The notes: generated from the sequence alone by a model not told the origin. 64,000 nt of DNA from Pseudomonas gingeri (GCF_013386165.1 NZ_JACAOS010000001.1:113476-177475); one strand, 5' to 3'. Positions 1-10,861 are shown, numbered from the stretch's first letter. A program made the numbers and translations.

Positions 1-61
1 GCTTGCCAGCGATGGCGATGTTGGATTCACCACCGTCATCGCCAGCAAGTCGGTTCCTACA
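1..61. repeat. REP palindrome pair, cut by the window edge
   Basis: Two inverted copies of the Pseudomonas REP core face each other: GCTTGCCAGCGATGGCG at the left edge and CATCGCCAGCAAG followed by GGTTCCTAC on the right. The first copy is incomplete because the window starts inside it. It lies just past the stop codon of uraA. Confidence 0.7.
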
Positions 62-74
62 TTACCGACCAGCC

Positions 75-1349
75 TTACAACAACGGCTCGTCGGCCTTCT
101 TGTTCTTCCAGCCGTCATTACCCGGCAACAACAGGTTCAACGCAATCGCCACAACGGCGCACAGCGCGATGCCCTTGAGCCCGAAGTCATCCGGCCCGGT
201 ACCGGTGCCCACCAGCACACCGCCGATGCCGAACACCAGGGTCACCGAGACGATCACCAGGTTGCGCGCCTCGCCCAGGTCGATCTTGTGGCGGATCAGG
301 GTGTTCATCCCCACCGCGGCAATCGAGCCGAACAGCAGGCACAGAATCCCGCCCATCACCGGCACCGGAATGCTCTGCAACAGCGCGCCGAACTTGCCTA
401 TAAACGCCAGGCTGATGGCGAAAACCGCCGCCCAGGTCATGATTTTCGGGTTGTAGTTCTTGGTCAGCATCACCGCGCCGGTCACTTCGGCATAAGTGGT
501 GTTGGGCGGGCCACCGAACAGGCCGGCCGCCGTGGTGGCGATACCGTCACCCAGCAAGGTGCGATGCAACCCCGGCTTCTTCAGGTAATCGCGACCGGTC
601 ACGCTACCCACCGCGATCACCCCGCCGATATGCTCGATGGCCGGCGCCAGCGCCACCGGGACAATGAACAGGATCGCCTGCCAGTTGAACTCCGGCGCGG
701 TGAAATGCGGCAGGGCGAACCAGGGGGCGGCGGCGATCTTCGCCGTGTCGACCACGCCGAAATAGAACGACATGGCAAACCCTACGAGGACCCCGGAGAT
801 GATCGGCACCAGGCGGAAAATGCCCTTGCCGAACACGGCCACGATCAGGGTGGTCAGCAGCGCCGGCATGGAGATCAGCATGGCGGTCTGATAGTGAATC
901 AGCTCGGAACCATCACCGGCCTTGCCCATCGCCATGTTCGCGGCAATCGGCGCCATGGCCAGGCCGATGGAGATAATCACCGGCCCGATCACCACCGGCG
1001 GCAGCAGCCGGTCGATAAAACCGGTGCCCTTGATCTTCACCGCCAGGCCCAGGAAGGTGTAGACGAAACCGGCCGCCATCACCCCGCCCATGGTCGCCGC
1101 GAGGCCGAACTGGCCCTTGGCGAGAATGATCGGGGTGATAAAGGCAAAGCTCGAGGCCAGGAACACCGGCACCTGACGCCCGGTGACCACTTGGAACAGG
1201 AGAGTCCCCAGGCCCGCGGTGAACAGCGCGACGTTCGGGTCGAGGCCGGTAATCAGCGGCATCAACACCAGGGCGCCAAAGGCCACGAAGAGCATTTGCG
1301 CGCCCGACAGCACCGTGCGCCAGAGCGGGTCGTTGAACTCATCCTGCAT
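75..1349 (-). CDS. uraA: Uracil permease (NCS2 family)
   Basis: Inner-membrane uracil:proton symporter that feeds uracil to Upp, encoded directly upstream. The 424-residue product is hydrophobic throughout, as expected for a 14-helix NCS2 transporter. It carries the family segment AIEHIGG (Glu239) and the TTYAE segment about 45 residues later, both of which line the substrate site in this family. The ATG at 1349 was chosen because it begins one base after the upp stop codon; a longer in-frame form would overlap upp. Upp and UraA almost certainly share one transcript. The C-terminus is short, polar and cytoplasmic (DGWKNKKADEPLL). Family assignment is firm; uracil as substrate is inferred from the upp linkage. 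Confidence 0.93.
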   Translation of the reverse strand: MQDEFNDPLWRTVLSGAQMLFVAFGALVLMPLITGLDPNVALFTAGLGTLLFQVVTGRQVPVFLASSFAFITPIILAKGQFGLAATMGGVMAAGFVYTFLGLAVKIKGTGFIDRLLPPVVIGPVIISIGLAMAPIAANMAMGKAGDGSELIHYQTAMLISMPALLTTLIVAVFGKGIFRLVPIISGVLVGFAMSFYFGVVDTAKIAAAPWFALPHFTAPEFNWQAILFIVPVALAPAIEHIGGVIAVGSVTGRDYLKKPGLHRTLLGDGIATTAAGLFGGPPNTTYAEVTGAVMLTKNYNPKIMTWAAVFAISLAFIGKFGALLQSIPVPVMGGILCLLFGSIAAVGMNTLIRHKIDLGEARNLVIVSVTLVFGIGGVLVGTGTGPDDFGLKGIALCAVVAIALNLLLPGNDGWKNKKADEPLL

Positions 1350-1350
1350 A

Positions 1351-1989
1351 TCAGCCGTCCTTCTGTTTGGTGCCGAAGATCTTGTCACCGGCATCGCCCA
1401 GGCCCGGAATGATGTAGCCGTGTTCGTTGAGCTTCTCGTCGATGGACGCGGTGTAGATGGTGACGTCCGGGTGCGCTTTCTCGACGGCGGCGATACCTTC
1501 CGGTGCCGCCACCAGGACCATCGCGCGGATGTCCTTGCAGCCGGCTTTCTTCAGCAGGTCGATGGTCGCGACCATCGAACCGCCGGTGGCGAGCATCGGG
1601 TCGATGATCATCGCCAGGCGTTCGTCGATTTCCGGGACCAGTTTTTCCAGGTAGGTGTGGGCTTCGAGGGTTTCCTCGTTGCGGGCCACGCCCACGGCGC
1701 TGACCTTGGCGCCCGGGATCAGGCTGAGTACACCTTCGAGCATGCCGATGCCGGCGCGCAGGATCGGCACCACGGTAATCTTCTTGCCAGCGATCTTCTC
1801 GACCTGGACAGTGCCGCACCAGCCCTCGATATCGTAGGTTTCCAGGGGCAGGTCCTTGGTCGCCTCGTAGGTCAGCAACGCTCCGACTTCCTGAGCGAGC
1901 TCACGGAAGTTCTTCGTGCTAATGTCAGCGCGGCGCATCAGGCCGAGCTTGTGGCGGATCAGCGGGTGGCGGATCTCACGGATGGGCAT
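1351..1989 (-). CDS. upp: Uracil phosphoribosyltransferase
   Basis: Cytoplasmic salvage enzyme making UMP and pyrophosphate from uracil and PRPP. The 212-residue length is typical. The PRPP-binding loop is visible as [11 protein letters not shown] near residues 128-138, and the C-terminal uracil-binding region contains [11 protein letters not shown]. The start [10 protein letters not shown] is the standard N-terminus of the family. It is the first gene of the upp-uraA pair and is divergent from hpt, so the roughly 160 bases between 1990 and 2151 must hold both promoters. Together with hpt it forms a nucleobase-salvage cluster. Confidence 0.96.
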   Translation of the reverse strand: MPIREIRHPLIRHKLGLMRRADISTKNFRELAQEVGALLTYEATKDLPLETYDIEGWCGTVQVEKIAGKKITVVPILRAGIGMLEGVLSLIPGAKVSAVGVARNEETLEAHTYLEKLVPEIDERLAMIIDPMLATGGSMVATIDLLKKAGCKDIRAMVLVAAPEGIAAVEKAHPDVTIYTASIDEKLNEHGYIIPGLGDAGDKIFGTKQKDG

Positions 1990-2151
1990 GGGAATAGGCT
2001 CCGACGGCGGGCAAAAAACGGCTTAGATTAATCTATCCGCGGTTGTTGTCCTATAGACCAGCAGTACGTTAGTCCAGAAACCCTTGATCTGGTCGCGCCG
2101 GGTGCGTACCTTTGCCCGCTTTTCTTGCACAAGCCCCCATTGGAGAACGCC

Positions 2152-2709
2152 ATGTCCGCTGATCTCGAGCATATCCGTCAAGTCATGCGCGAAGCCGACT
2201 GCCTGTACAGCAACGACGAAGTCGAAGCGGCCATCGCCCGTGTCGGCGCGCAGATCAACGCCGAACTGGCCGAGAGCAACCCGGTGGTGTTTTGCGTCAT
2301 GAACGGCGGTCTGATCTTCTGCGGCAAGCTGATGACCCACCTGAACTTCCCGCTGGAAGCCTCGTACCTGCACGCGACCCGCTATCGCAACGAAACCAGC
2401 GGCGGCGAGCTGTTCTGGAAAGCCAAGCCGGAAGTGTCGTTCATCGACCGCGATGTGCTGATCATCGATGACATCCTCGACGAAGGGCATACCCTGGGCG
2501 CAATCATCGATTTCTGCAAACACGCCGGCGCACGCCGCGTGCACACCGCCGTGCTGATCGACAAGGATCACGACCGCAAGGCCCGCCCGGACCTCAAGGC
2601 GGACTACGTCGGCCTGCCGTGCATCGATCGCTACATCTTCGGCTACGGTATGGATTACAAAGGTTACTGGCGCAACGCCGCCGGTATCTACGCCGTCAAG
2701 GGGATGTAA
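2152..2709 (+). CDS. hpt: Hypoxanthine-guanine phosphoribosyltransferase
   Basis: Cytoplasmic purine salvage enzyme converting hypoxanthine or guanine and PRPP to IMP or GMP. The product has 185 residues. The PRPP motif of type I phosphoribosyltransferases is seen as VLIIDDILDEGHTLG, and the family segment VVFCVMNGGLIFCGKL precedes it. The ATG at 2152 was preferred over an in-frame codon at 2125 because GGAG lies a few bases upstream and MSADLEHIRQ is the expected N-terminus. The cupin gene starts 3 bases after the stop, so the two are probably co-transcribed. Confidence 0.93.
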   Translation: MSADLEHIRQVMREADCLYSNDEVEAAIARVGAQINAELAESNPVVFCVMNGGLIFCGKLMTHLNFPLEASYLHATRYRNETSGGELFWKAKPEVSFIDRDVLIIDDILDEGHTLGAIIDFCKHAGARRVHTAVLIDKDHDRKARPDLKADYVGLPCIDRYIFGYGMDYKGYWRNAAGIYAVKGM

Positions 2710-2712
2710 GGA

Positions 2713-3186
2713 ATGGGCACGCCCAGCTTTCTTGATCAGGCCTTGTTCGCCGACCTGGCCGAAAAGTCGGCGGCGAGTCCGCGTGGGCGTACCCACCACA
2801 ATTTTCACCAGATGGATGAGCCTTGCCATCGCCTGGCCGTTGGCCTGCAGTTGGGTACTTATGTTCCGCCCCATCGGCATTTGAGTGCGGACAAGGCGGA
2901 AACCTTGCTGGTGCTCAAGGGCAGTCTCGGCCTGTTGGTCTTTGATGAAGCCGGGCAGGTGGTGATCAGCCGTGTCCTGCAGGCGGGTGGTGAATGCCCG
3001 GCGGTGGACCTGCCGGCCGGCGTGTTCCATGGCCTGGTGGTGCTGGAAGCCGACACCGTGATGTTCGAATGCAAGGCCGGCCCGTATCGCCCGGTGGGTG
3101 AGGGCGAGCTGGCCGACTGGGCACCGCGCGAAGGCGATGCCGAGGTGGCCGACTACCAGGCCTGGATGCGCGCGCAGTTCGCTTGA
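2713..3186 (+). CDS. WbuC-like cupin metalloprotein
   Basis: Small single-domain cupin of 157 residues. A metal-binding pattern is visible: PPHRHLSADKAE (two His and a later Glu) near residues 51-62 and a second motif with VFHGLVVLE near residue 103. These match the WbuC family, whose members often sit in O-antigen clusters but have no settled biochemical role. Here it follows hpt by 3 bases and precedes an AEC permease by about 20 bases, so it may belong to one transcript with them. The substrate cannot be told from sequence. There is no signal peptide, so it is cytoplasmic. Confidence 0.8.
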   Translation: MGTPSFLDQALFADLAEKSAASPRGRTHHNFHQMDEPCHRLAVGLQLGTYVPPHRHLSADKAETLLVLKGSLGLLVFDEAGQVVISRVLQAGGECPAVDLPAGVFHGLVVLEADTVMFECKAGPYRPVGEGELADWAPREGDAEVADYQAWMRAQFA

Positions 3187-3205
3187 TCGCCAACGGGGGC
3201 TCGAC

Positions 3206-4147
3206 ATGCTGGCCATCTTTCTCGCGACGCTGACCATTACCGCGCCGGTGTTTGCCATGCTGTTCCTCGGTGTGGTGCTCAAGCGCATCGGTTGGATCAA
3301 CGACAACTTTATCCACACGGCCTCGGCATTGGTGTTCAACGTCACCATGCCGGCACTGTTGTTTCTCGGGATACTGCACGCCGACCTGCATGCCGCCTTG
3401 CAGCCCAAGGTCCTGGCGTACTTCAGCGTGGCCACGCTGGCGGGGTTTGCCGTGGCCTGGGGCTGGGCGATCTGGCGTTGTCCGCTGGAGGATCGCGGGA
3501 TCTATACCCAGGGCGCCTTTCGCGGTAACAACGGGGTCATCGGCCTGGCGCTGGCCGCGAGCATGTACGGCGCCTACGGGATTTCCCTCGGGGCGATTCT
3601 CGCGGCGCTGGTCATTCTCTTCTACAACACCTTGTCGACCATTGTCCTGGCGGTCTACAGCCCGGTGATCAAGTCCGATCCCTGGAGCATCTTCAAGAGT
3701 GTGCTGAGCAACCCGCTGATTATCAGCGTGATTGCGGCGGCGCCCTTTGCGTACTGGCAGATAAGCCTGCCCGGCTGGCTGGAAACTTCCGGTAATTACC
3801 TGGCGCAGATGACCTTGCCGCTGGCGCTGATCTGCATCGGTGGCACCTTGTCCCTGGCGGCCTTGCGCAAAAGCGGCGACATGGCCTTGAGTGCCAGCCT
3901 GGTGAAAATGGTCGGCATGCCGATCATCGCCACCCTGGGCGCCTGGCTCTGCGGCTTTCGTGGGGCGGAGTTGGGGATCCTGTTCCTTTACTTCGGCAGC
4001 CCGACGGCGGCGGCCAGCTATGTCATGGCCCGTTCGGCCAATGGCAACCACGAACTGGCGGCGGCGATTATCGTGATCACCACCCTGATGGCGGCGATCA
4101 CCACCAATATCGGGATCTTCGTGTTGCAGTGGGGCGGCTGGATCTGA
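3206..4147 (+). CDS. AEC-family auxin-efflux-like permease
   Basis: Predicted inner-membrane transporter of 313 residues with about ten hydrophobic segments in the two-bundle arrangement of the auxin efflux carrier (AEC) family. The segment FNVTMPALLF near residues 47-56 and the later GGTLSL and SPTAAASYVMA stretches are typical of the family. The ATG at 3206 is taken because it opens the first membrane helix (MLAIFLATLTITAPVFAML) and follows GGGGGC; an earlier frame-open start would overlap the cupin gene. AEC members usually export small organic acids; the substrate here is unknown. Confidence 0.85.
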   Translation: MLAIFLATLTITAPVFAMLFLGVVLKRIGWINDNFIHTASALVFNVTMPALLFLGILHADLHAALQPKVLAYFSVATLAGFAVAWGWAIWRCPLEDRGIYTQGAFRGNNGVIGLALAASMYGAYGISLGAILAALVILFYNTLSTIVLAVYSPVIKSDPWSIFKSVLSNPLIISVIAAAPFAYWQISLPGWLETSGNYLAQMTLPLALICIGGTLSLAALRKSGDMALSASLVKMVGMPIIATLGAWLCGFRGAELGILFLYFGSPTAAASYVMARSANGNHELAAAIIVITTLMAAITTNIGIFVLQWGGWI

Positions 4148-4171
4148 CGGATCCCGAATCCGCTGAGCCCC

Positions 4172-4311
4172 TGTTATCGCGAGCAAGTCCGTGTTTCGCC
4201 GCACATGATCGACGAGCCCAAAACCTGTAGGAGCCGGCTTGCTGGCGATGGCGTCCGGCAGGACGCTGCAAGGCTTGAGGGCCTCATCGCGAGCAAGCTC
4301 GCTCCTACGGT
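4172..4311. repeat. REP element cluster
   Basis: Three copies of Pseudomonas REP cores: TTATCGCGAGCAAG near 4174, GTAGGAGCCGGCTTGCTGGC near 4227, and the inverted CATCGCGAGCAAGCTCGCTC ending near 4306. They fill the gap between two convergent genes. The middle and last copies form an imperfect inverted pair separated by about 45 bases. Confidence 0.8.
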
Positions 4312-4328
4312 GTGGGGCGGGCGGGGCG

Positions 4329-4709
4329 TCAGTCGGCTTTCTGGTAGGCGTCGATGACTTCCTGCGCCGCACGGAAGGCGTCGATGGCGGCTGGCACGCC
4401 GGCATACACCGCGCAATGCAGCAGCGCCTCGCGAATCTCTTCCACCGTGCAGCCATTGTTCAAGGCGCCGCGCACGTGGCCTTTGAGTTCCTGCGGACAC
4501 TTGAGCGCGGTCAGGGCGGCGAGGGTGATCAGGCTGCGGGTTTTCAACGGCAATCCTTCGCGGGTCCAGACGCTGCCCCAGGCGTGTTCGTTGACGAAGT
4601 CCTGCAACGGTTGGCTGAATTCGGTGGCATTACCCAGGGCGCGGTCGACGAACACATCGCCCATGACCTGACGACGCATCTCGACACCGGCTTTCTTCTG
4701 ATCGGTCAT
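4329..4709 (-). CDS. PcaC-like carboxymuconolactone decarboxylase family protein
   Basis: A 126-residue alpha-helical protein resembling gamma-carboxymuconolactone decarboxylase of the protocatechuate pathway. The line EHAWGSVWTREGLPLKTRS, then SLITLAALTAL and HVRGALNNG, matches the PcaC layout, and there is no CxxC pair as in AhpD-type relatives. No other pca gene is nearby, so a direct role in protocatechuate catabolism is doubtful; it may be a paralogue with another substrate. The ATG at 4709 is the start that gives the normal family length; the open frame continues upstream into the exchanger gene. Confidence 0.8.
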   Translation of the reverse strand: MTDQKKAGVEMRRQVMGDVFVDRALGNATEFSQPLQDFVNEHAWGSVWTREGLPLKTRSLITLAALTALKCPQELKGHVRGALNNGCTVEEIREALLHCAVYAGVPAAIDAFRAAQEVIDAYQKAD

Positions 4710-4720
4710 TGCAGCAGCTC

Positions 4721-5797
4721 CTATGAATGTTGGCGACGCCAGGCCCTGAATGTACTGAACAGCAGGAACCCACAGAGCGCCGGCAGGATGAAAAACAGCA
4801 TCAGGCGTTCCAGTTTGTCCGCCATCGGCATACCGGTGGTGAACCACACCACGTGCAGGCCGTAGGCCAGGTACAAACCCAGGAACAACAGGCCCTCGGC
4901 GCGGGTGATGCGGTAGCCGGAATAGAACACCGGCCAGCACAGCAGCGCCACCCCGAGCATCACCGGCAGGTCGAAGGCCAGGGCGTTGGGCGACACGGAC
5001 AGCGGCGCCGGGGCGATCAGTGCGGTGACGCCGAGTACGCCCAGCAGGTTGAACAGGTTGCCGCCGATCACATTACCCACGGCAATATCCCGTTGGCCAC
5101 GTACCGCGGCGATCAGTGAGGTGGCCAGTTGCGGCAATGAGGTGCCGACCGCGACCACGGTCAGGCCGATGATGCGTTCCGACAGGCCCAGCTCGGTGGC
5201 CACGTCCACGGCGGCGTCCAGCAGCAGGTGCCCGGCGATCACCAGCAGGCCCAGGCCGAGGACCATCCAGGCCAGGCTGCTCAGCCAGGGGGCGGGTTTG
5301 CGCAGGGCAACGGGGGTGTGTGGCGAGGCATGGCCATGGTGCCGGGACTGGCGCAGCAGCAGGCCGAGGTACAACGCAAAGGCGATCAGCATCACCAGGC
5401 CGTCGAGGCGCCCCAGTTCTTCTTTGAACGCCAGGCCGAACACCAGCAGGCTGGCGAGGATCATCAGTGGGATGTCCAGGCGGATCAGCTGGCGCGAGAC
5501 CCGCAACGGGATGATCAGCGCCGAGAAACCCAGGGTGACCAGGGTATTGAAGATATTGCCGCCGATCACGCTGCCTACCGCGATATCGGCGTTCTCGGCC
5601 GCAGCCGCCTGCACGCTGACCGCCAACTGTGGCGCGCTGCTGCCGAAGGCGACGACGGTGAGGCCGATCAGCAGCGGCCGCACGCCGAGGCTCGCGGCCA
5701 GGCGCACGGCGGCGCGCACCAGCAGTTCGGCGCCGAGGATCAACAGCAAGAGGCCGCCGCTCAGTTGCATCAGGCTTAGCCAGGGAAGGGTGGTCAA
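4721..5797 (-). CDS. CaCA-superfamily cation exchanger (YrbG-like), atypical ion site
   Basis: Inner-membrane antiporter of 358 residues built from two inverted halves of about five helices each, with a His-rich central loop (RQSRHHGHASPH) near residues 149-160. The two alpha-repeats read GSSAPQLAVS (Gln57) with GGNIFN, and GTSLPQLATS (Gln223) with GGNLFN. In characterised Na+/Ca2+ exchangers the position here held by Gln is a calcium-binding Glu in both repeats. The family call is firm, but calcium transport should not be assumed. It lies upstream of the PcaC-like gene by 11 bases, probably in one transcript with it. Confidence 0.85.
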   Translation of the reverse strand: MTTLPWLSLMQLSGGLLLLILGAELLVRAAVRLAASLGVRPLLIGLTVVAFGSSAPQLAVSVQAAAAENADIAVGSVIGGNIFNTLVTLGFSALIIPLRVSRQLIRLDIPLMILASLLVFGLAFKEELGRLDGLVMLIAFALYLGLLLRQSRHHGHASPHTPVALRKPAPWLSSLAWMVLGLGLLVIAGHLLLDAAVDVATELGLSERIIGLTVVAVGTSLPQLATSLIAAVRGQRDIAVGNVIGGNLFNLLGVLGVTALIAPAPLSVSPNALAFDLPVMLGVALLCWPVFYSGYRITRAEGLLFLGLYLAYGLHVVWFTTGMPMADKLERLMLFFILPALCGFLLFSTFRAWRRQHS

Positions 5798-5823
5798 TCC
5801 GAAAATGGCGGGGGCTCCAGCGG

Positions 5824-6195
5824 TCAGTCGTCGAGGCTTTGGATGCGTACGCGGGCGGTGCCGTTTTGCAGCATGCCCAGTTGGGCGGCCGCTTCGCGTG
5901 AAAGATCGATCAGCCGCCCACGGGTGTGCGGGCCGCGATCATTGATGCGTACTATGACCGATTTGTCGTTGGCCAGGTTGGTGACTTTCACCCGGGTGCC
6001 GAAGGGCAGTTGGCGATGGGCCGCAGTCATTGCGTGCGGGTCGAAGGGTTCGCCGCTGGCGGTGCGTTTGCCCTGGTGTTGAGCGCCGTAATACGAAGCC
6101 ATGCCGGTTTCGTCGTAGCCGCGCGGGTCGATGTCGTGGGTGGCGCAGCCAGCCAGGAGGCTGAGGAGGGCAAGGGCGGCGAGCAGACGCTTCAT
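5824..6195 (-). CDS. Minimal RlpA-like lipoprotein
   Basis: A 123-residue RlpA-family protein. The N-terminus is a lipoprotein signal with lipobox LAGC (Cys17), so it should be lipid-anchored in the envelope. The rest is one double-psi beta-barrel domain with the family lines GMASYYGAQHQGKRTASGE, TAAHRQLPFGT and INDRGPHTRGRLIDLS. Pseudomonas RlpA proper is a septal lytic transglycosylase with an added SPOR domain; this copy lacks SPOR, so it is probably a paralogue without septal targeting. Catalytic activity is plausible from the retained barrel residues but not shown. The exchanger gene follows 26 bases downstream. Confidence 0.85.
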   Translation of the reverse strand: MKRLLAALALLSLLAGCATHDIDPRGYDETGMASYYGAQHQGKRTASGEPFDPHAMTAAHRQLPFGTRVKVTNLANDKSVIVRINDRGPHTRGRLIDLSREAAAQLGMLQNGTARVRIQSLDD

Positions 6196-6228
6196 CTTGA
6201 GTCCCCACTGTAAAAGGTAGCGGCCAAA

Positions 6229-6331
6229 CCCCTGTAGGAGCCGGCTTGCTGGCGATTCGCAGGAACAACGCGGTGTTTCGGGTGCACCGCGTTATCGTTC
6301 ATCGCCAGCAAGCCGGCTCCCACTGGGAGGG
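6229..6331. repeat. Inverted REP pair
   Basis: GTAGGAGCCGGCTTGCTGGC near 6234 and its inverted partner ATCGCCAGCAAGCCGGCTCC near 6301 flank about 45 bases that include CGCGGTGTTTCGGGTGCACCGCG, itself a smaller hairpin. The pair separates rlpA from gatB. Confidence 0.82.
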
Positions 6332-6355
6332 GCGTGACCGCCTTGGCAGTTGCGA

Positions 6356-7801
6356 TCAGCCTTCGAGCTTGCTTTTCAGCAGTTCGTTGACTTGCTGCGG
6401 GTTGGCCTTGCCCTTCGAGGCCTTCATTGCCTGGCCGACAAAGAAGCCGAACATCTTGCCGCGCTTGGCTTCATCCGACGCCCGATACTGTTCGACCTGC
6501 TCGGCGTTGGCCGCCAGCACTTCGTCCAGGACCTTCTCGATGGCGCCGCTGTCCGTGACCTGCTTCAAGCCACGGGTCTCGATCACTTCGTCCGCGCTGC
6601 CTTCGCCGTTGGCCATGGCTTCGAAAACCATCTTGGCGATCTTGCCGGAGATGGTGTTGTCCTTGATTCGCAGCAACATACCGCCCAGTTGCTCGGCGCT
6701 GACCGGAGCCTGGTCGATGTCCACGCCCAGCTTGTTCAGCAGGCTGCCCAGCTCAACCATGACCCAGTTGGCCGCCAGCTTGGCGTCGCCACCGATGCTC
6801 ACGACTTTTTCGAAGTAGTCCGCCTGCTCACGGCTCGAGGCCAGTACGCTGGCATCATAGACCGAAAGCCCGAACTGCTCCTGGAAGCGCTCGCGTTTCT
6901 GCGGTGGCAGTTCCGGCAACTGTGCACGGACTTCATCGAGGAAGGCATCCTCGATCACCACCGGCAGTAGGTCGGGATCGGGGAAGTAACGGTAGTCGTT
7001 GGCTTCCTCCTTGCTGCGCATGGCGCGGGTTTCGTCCTTGTTCGGATCGTACAGGCGGGTCTGCTGGATGACCTTGCCGCCGTCTTCGATCAGCTCGATC
7101 TGGCGCTGGATCTCGGTGTTGATCGCCTTCTCGATAAAGCGGAACGAGTTGACGTTCTTGATCTCGCAGCGGGTGCCGAACTCGACCTGGCCCTTGGGCC
7201 GCACCGAGACGTTGCAGTCGCAACGCAGCGAGCCTTCGGCCATGTTGCCGTCGCAGATGCCCAGGTAACGCACCAGCGCGTGGATCGCCTTGACGTAGGC
7301 CACGGCTTCCTTGGCGCTGCGCATGTCCGGTTCGGAAACGATTTCCAGCAGCGGGGTGCCGGCACGGTTCAGGTCGACGCCGGTGAAACCGTTGAACTCT
7401 TCATGCAGGCTCTTGCCGGCGTCTTCTTCCAGGTGCGCACGGGTAATCCCGACGCGCTTGACCGTACCGTCTTCGAGGGTGATGTCCAGGTGGCCCTTAC
7501 CGACGATCGGCAGTTCCATCTGGCTGATCTGGTAGCCCTTGGGCAGGTCCGGGTAGAAGTAGTTCTTGCGGGCGAACACGTTGTGTTGGCCGATCTCGGC
7601 GTCGATGGCGAGGCCGAACTTCACCGCCATGCGTACCGCTTCCTGGTTCAGCACCGGCAGGACACCGGGCATGCCCAGGTCAACCAGGCTCGCCTGGGTG
7701 TTCGGTTCGGAACCGAAGGTGGTGGCACTACCGGAGAAAATCTTCGATTGGGTGGCGAGCTGGGTATGAATCTCCAGCCCGATCACGACTTCCCATTGCA
7801 T
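6356..7801 (-). CDS. gatB: Asp-tRNA(Asn)/Glu-tRNA(Gln) amidotransferase subunit B
   Basis: Subunit B of the GatCAB amidotransferase, which converts misacylated Asp-tRNA(Asn) or Glu-tRNA(Gln) to the correct aminoacyl-tRNA. The 481-residue product starts [15 protein letters not shown], the conserved N-terminus of the tRNA-kinase-like domain. It contains the signature [17 protein letters not shown] near residues 143-159 and ends in the helical YqeY-like tail ([22 protein letters not shown]). It is last in the gatC-gatA-gatB operon, starting 10 bases after gatA. Length and motifs are complete. Confidence 0.97.
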   Translation of the reverse strand: MQWEVVIGLEIHTQLATQSKIFSGSATTFGSEPNTQASLVDLGMPGVLPVLNQEAVRMAVKFGLAIDAEIGQHNVFARKNYFYPDLPKGYQISQMELPIVGKGHLDITLEDGTVKRVGITRAHLEEDAGKSLHEEFNGFTGVDLNRAGTPLLEIVSEPDMRSAKEAVAYVKAIHALVRYLGICDGNMAEGSLRCDCNVSVRPKGQVEFGTRCEIKNVNSFRFIEKAINTEIQRQIELIEDGGKVIQQTRLYDPNKDETRAMRSKEEANDYRYFPDPDLLPVVIEDAFLDEVRAQLPELPPQKRERFQEQFGLSVYDASVLASSREQADYFEKVVSIGGDAKLAANWVMVELGSLLNKLGVDIDQAPVSAEQLGGMLLRIKDNTISGKIAKMVFEAMANGEGSADEVIETRGLKQVTDSGAIEKVLDEVLAANAEQVEQYRASDEAKRGKMFGFFVGQAMKASKGKANPQQVNELLKSKLEG

Positions 7802-7811
7802 GTGTTTCTCC

Positions 7812-9263
7812 TCAGAAGCCTTCAGGTGTGCGGGTGTGCCAGTCGGTGTTCAACTGATACTGGTGCGCAACGTTGAGCAGACGGCCTTCCTGGAAATACG
7901 GGGCCAGCAGTTGAACGCCTACCGGCAGGCCGTCGACGAAACCGGCCGGCATCGACAGGCCCGGCAGGCCCGCAAGGTTGGCGGTGATGGTGTAGACGTC
8001 TTCCAGGTAGGCCGCGACCGGGTCGCTGCTCTTGGCGCCGATCTTCCACGCCGGGTTTGGCGTGGTCGGGCCGAGGATGACGTCGACGTCGTTGAAGGCC
8101 GCCATGAAGTCGTTCTTGATCAGGCGACGGATCTTCTGCGCCTGCAGGTAGTAGGCGTCGTAGTAGCCGGCCGACAGCGCGTAGGCACCAACCAGGATAC
8201 GGCGCTGGACTTCCGCACCGAAGCCTTCGCCACGGGAACGCTTGTACAGGTCGGTGAGGTCTACCGGGTTTTCGCAGCGATAGCCGAAACGCACGCCATC
8301 AAAACGCGACAGGTTCGACGAGGCTTCCGCCGGGGCGATCACGTAGTAAGCGGGAATCGCGTGCTGCATGTTCGGCAGGCTGATTTCCTTGATGATCGCG
8401 CCGAGTTTTTCAAGCTCCTTGATGCTGGCCTGGATCAGTTCGGCGATACGTGGGTCGAGGCCGGCACCGAAGTATTCCTTCGGCACGCCGATGCGCAGGC
8501 CCTGGATCGAGGTGCCCAGGCTGGCGGAGTAATCCGGGACCGGCTCGTCGATGCTGGTGGAGTCCTGTGGGTCGAAGCCGGCCATGCCTTGCAGCAGCAG
8601 GGCGCAGTCTTCGGCGGTGCGTGCCAGCGGGCCAGCCTGGTCGAGGCTGGAGGCGTAGGCGATCATGCCCCAGCGCGAAACACGGCCGTAGGTCGGTTTC
8701 AGTCCGGTGAGGTTGGTCAGCGCCGCCGGCTGGCGGATCGAACCGCCGGTGTCGGTGCCGGTGGCCGCCGGCAGCAGGCGTGCGGCAACTGCCGCCGCCG
8801 AACCGCCGGACGAGCCGCCCGGGACGTGTTCCAGGTTCCACGGGTTTTTCGCTGGGCCGTAATAGCTCGATTCGTTACCCGAGCCCATGGCGAATTCGTC
8901 CATGTTGGTCTTGCCCAGGGTCACGGTGCCGGCGGCCGCGAGCTTGGCGACCACGGTGGCGTCGTAGGGGGCCTTGAAGTTGTCGAGCATCTTCGAGCCG
9001 CAACTGGTGCGCACACCCTGGGTGCAGAACAGGTCCTTGTGGGCGATCGGCGCGCCCAGCAGGGCGCCGTTCTCGCCGGCGGCACGCCGCACGTCGGCAG
9101 CTTTGGCCTGGCTCAGGGCCAGGTCCTCGGTAAGGCTGATAAAACTGTTGAGCTGCGGGTCGAGCTGGGCGACACGCGCCAGCAGGGTCCGGGTCAGCTC
9201 TTCGGAGGAGAATTTCTTGTCGGCGAGGCCACGGGCGATCTCGGCCAGGGTCATCTGATGCAT
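7812..9263 (-). CDS. gatA: Asp-tRNA(Asn)/Glu-tRNA(Gln) amidotransferase subunit A
   Basis: Amidase-signature subunit that hydrolyses glutamine and delivers ammonia to GatB. The 483-residue protein has the Ser-cisSer-Lys triad: Lys76 in APIAHKD, Ser151 in GGSSGGS and the nucleophile Ser175 in [10 protein letters not shown]. The ATG at 9263 ([12 protein letters not shown]) was used; a second ATG three codons on is also possible. It sits 16 bases after gatC and 10 before gatB. The presence of gatCAB indicates transamidation routes for Asn-tRNA and/or Gln-tRNA. Confidence 0.97.
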   Translation of the reverse strand: MHQMTLAEIARGLADKKFSSEELTRTLLARVAQLDPQLNSFISLTEDLALSQAKAADVRRAAGENGALLGAPIAHKDLFCTQGVRTSCGSKMLDNFKAPYDATVVAKLAAAGTVTLGKTNMDEFAMGSGNESSYYGPAKNPWNLEHVPGGSSGGSAAAVAARLLPAATGTDTGGSIRQPAALTNLTGLKPTYGRVSRWGMIAYASSLDQAGPLARTAEDCALLLQGMAGFDPQDSTSIDEPVPDYSASLGTSIQGLRIGVPKEYFGAGLDPRIAELIQASIKELEKLGAIIKEISLPNMQHAIPAYYVIAPAEASSNLSRFDGVRFGYRCENPVDLTDLYKRSRGEGFGAEVQRRILVGAYALSAGYYDAYYLQAQKIRRLIKNDFMAAFNDVDVILGPTTPNPAWKIGAKSSDPVAAYLEDVYTITANLAGLPGLSMPAGFVDGLPVGVQLLAPYFQEGRLLNVAHQYQLNTDWHTRTPEGF

Positions 9264-9279
9264 TGCAGGCTCTTTCCCT

Positions 9280-9567
9280 TTAGTCGATGACTTTCGGAAC
9301 CAGGTACAGGCCGTTTTCGACCGCTGGCGCGATGGACTGATAAGCCTCGCGGTGATTTCGCTCGGTCACGGCGTCGGCGCGCAGGCGCTGATTCGCTTCC
9401 AGAGGGTGGGCGAGGGGTTCGATACCGCGGGTATCGACAGCCTGCATCAGGTCGACCAGGCCCAGAATGCTGTTCAGGGCCTCGGTGGTGCGTGGAAGAT
9501 CGGCTTCGACCAGGCCCAGGCGGGCCAGGTGAGCGATTTTTTCCACGTCGGAGCGTTCAAGCGCCAT
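9280..9567 (-). CDS. gatC: Asp-tRNA(Asn)/Glu-tRNA(Gln) amidotransferase subunit C
   Basis: Small 95-residue subunit that clamps GatA and GatB together. The sequence [19 protein letters not shown] and the later [19 protein letters not shown] are standard for GatC. It is the first gene of gatCAB and divergent from mreB, as in other pseudomonads. A Shine-Dalgarno-like GGAGAT lies just upstream of the ATG on the minus strand. Confidence 0.95.
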   Translation of the reverse strand: MALERSDVEKIAHLARLGLVEADLPRTTEALNSILGLVDLMQAVDTRGIEPLAHPLEANQRLRADAVTERNHREAYQSIAPAVENGLYLVPKVID

Positions 9568-10861
<1,294 letters not shown>

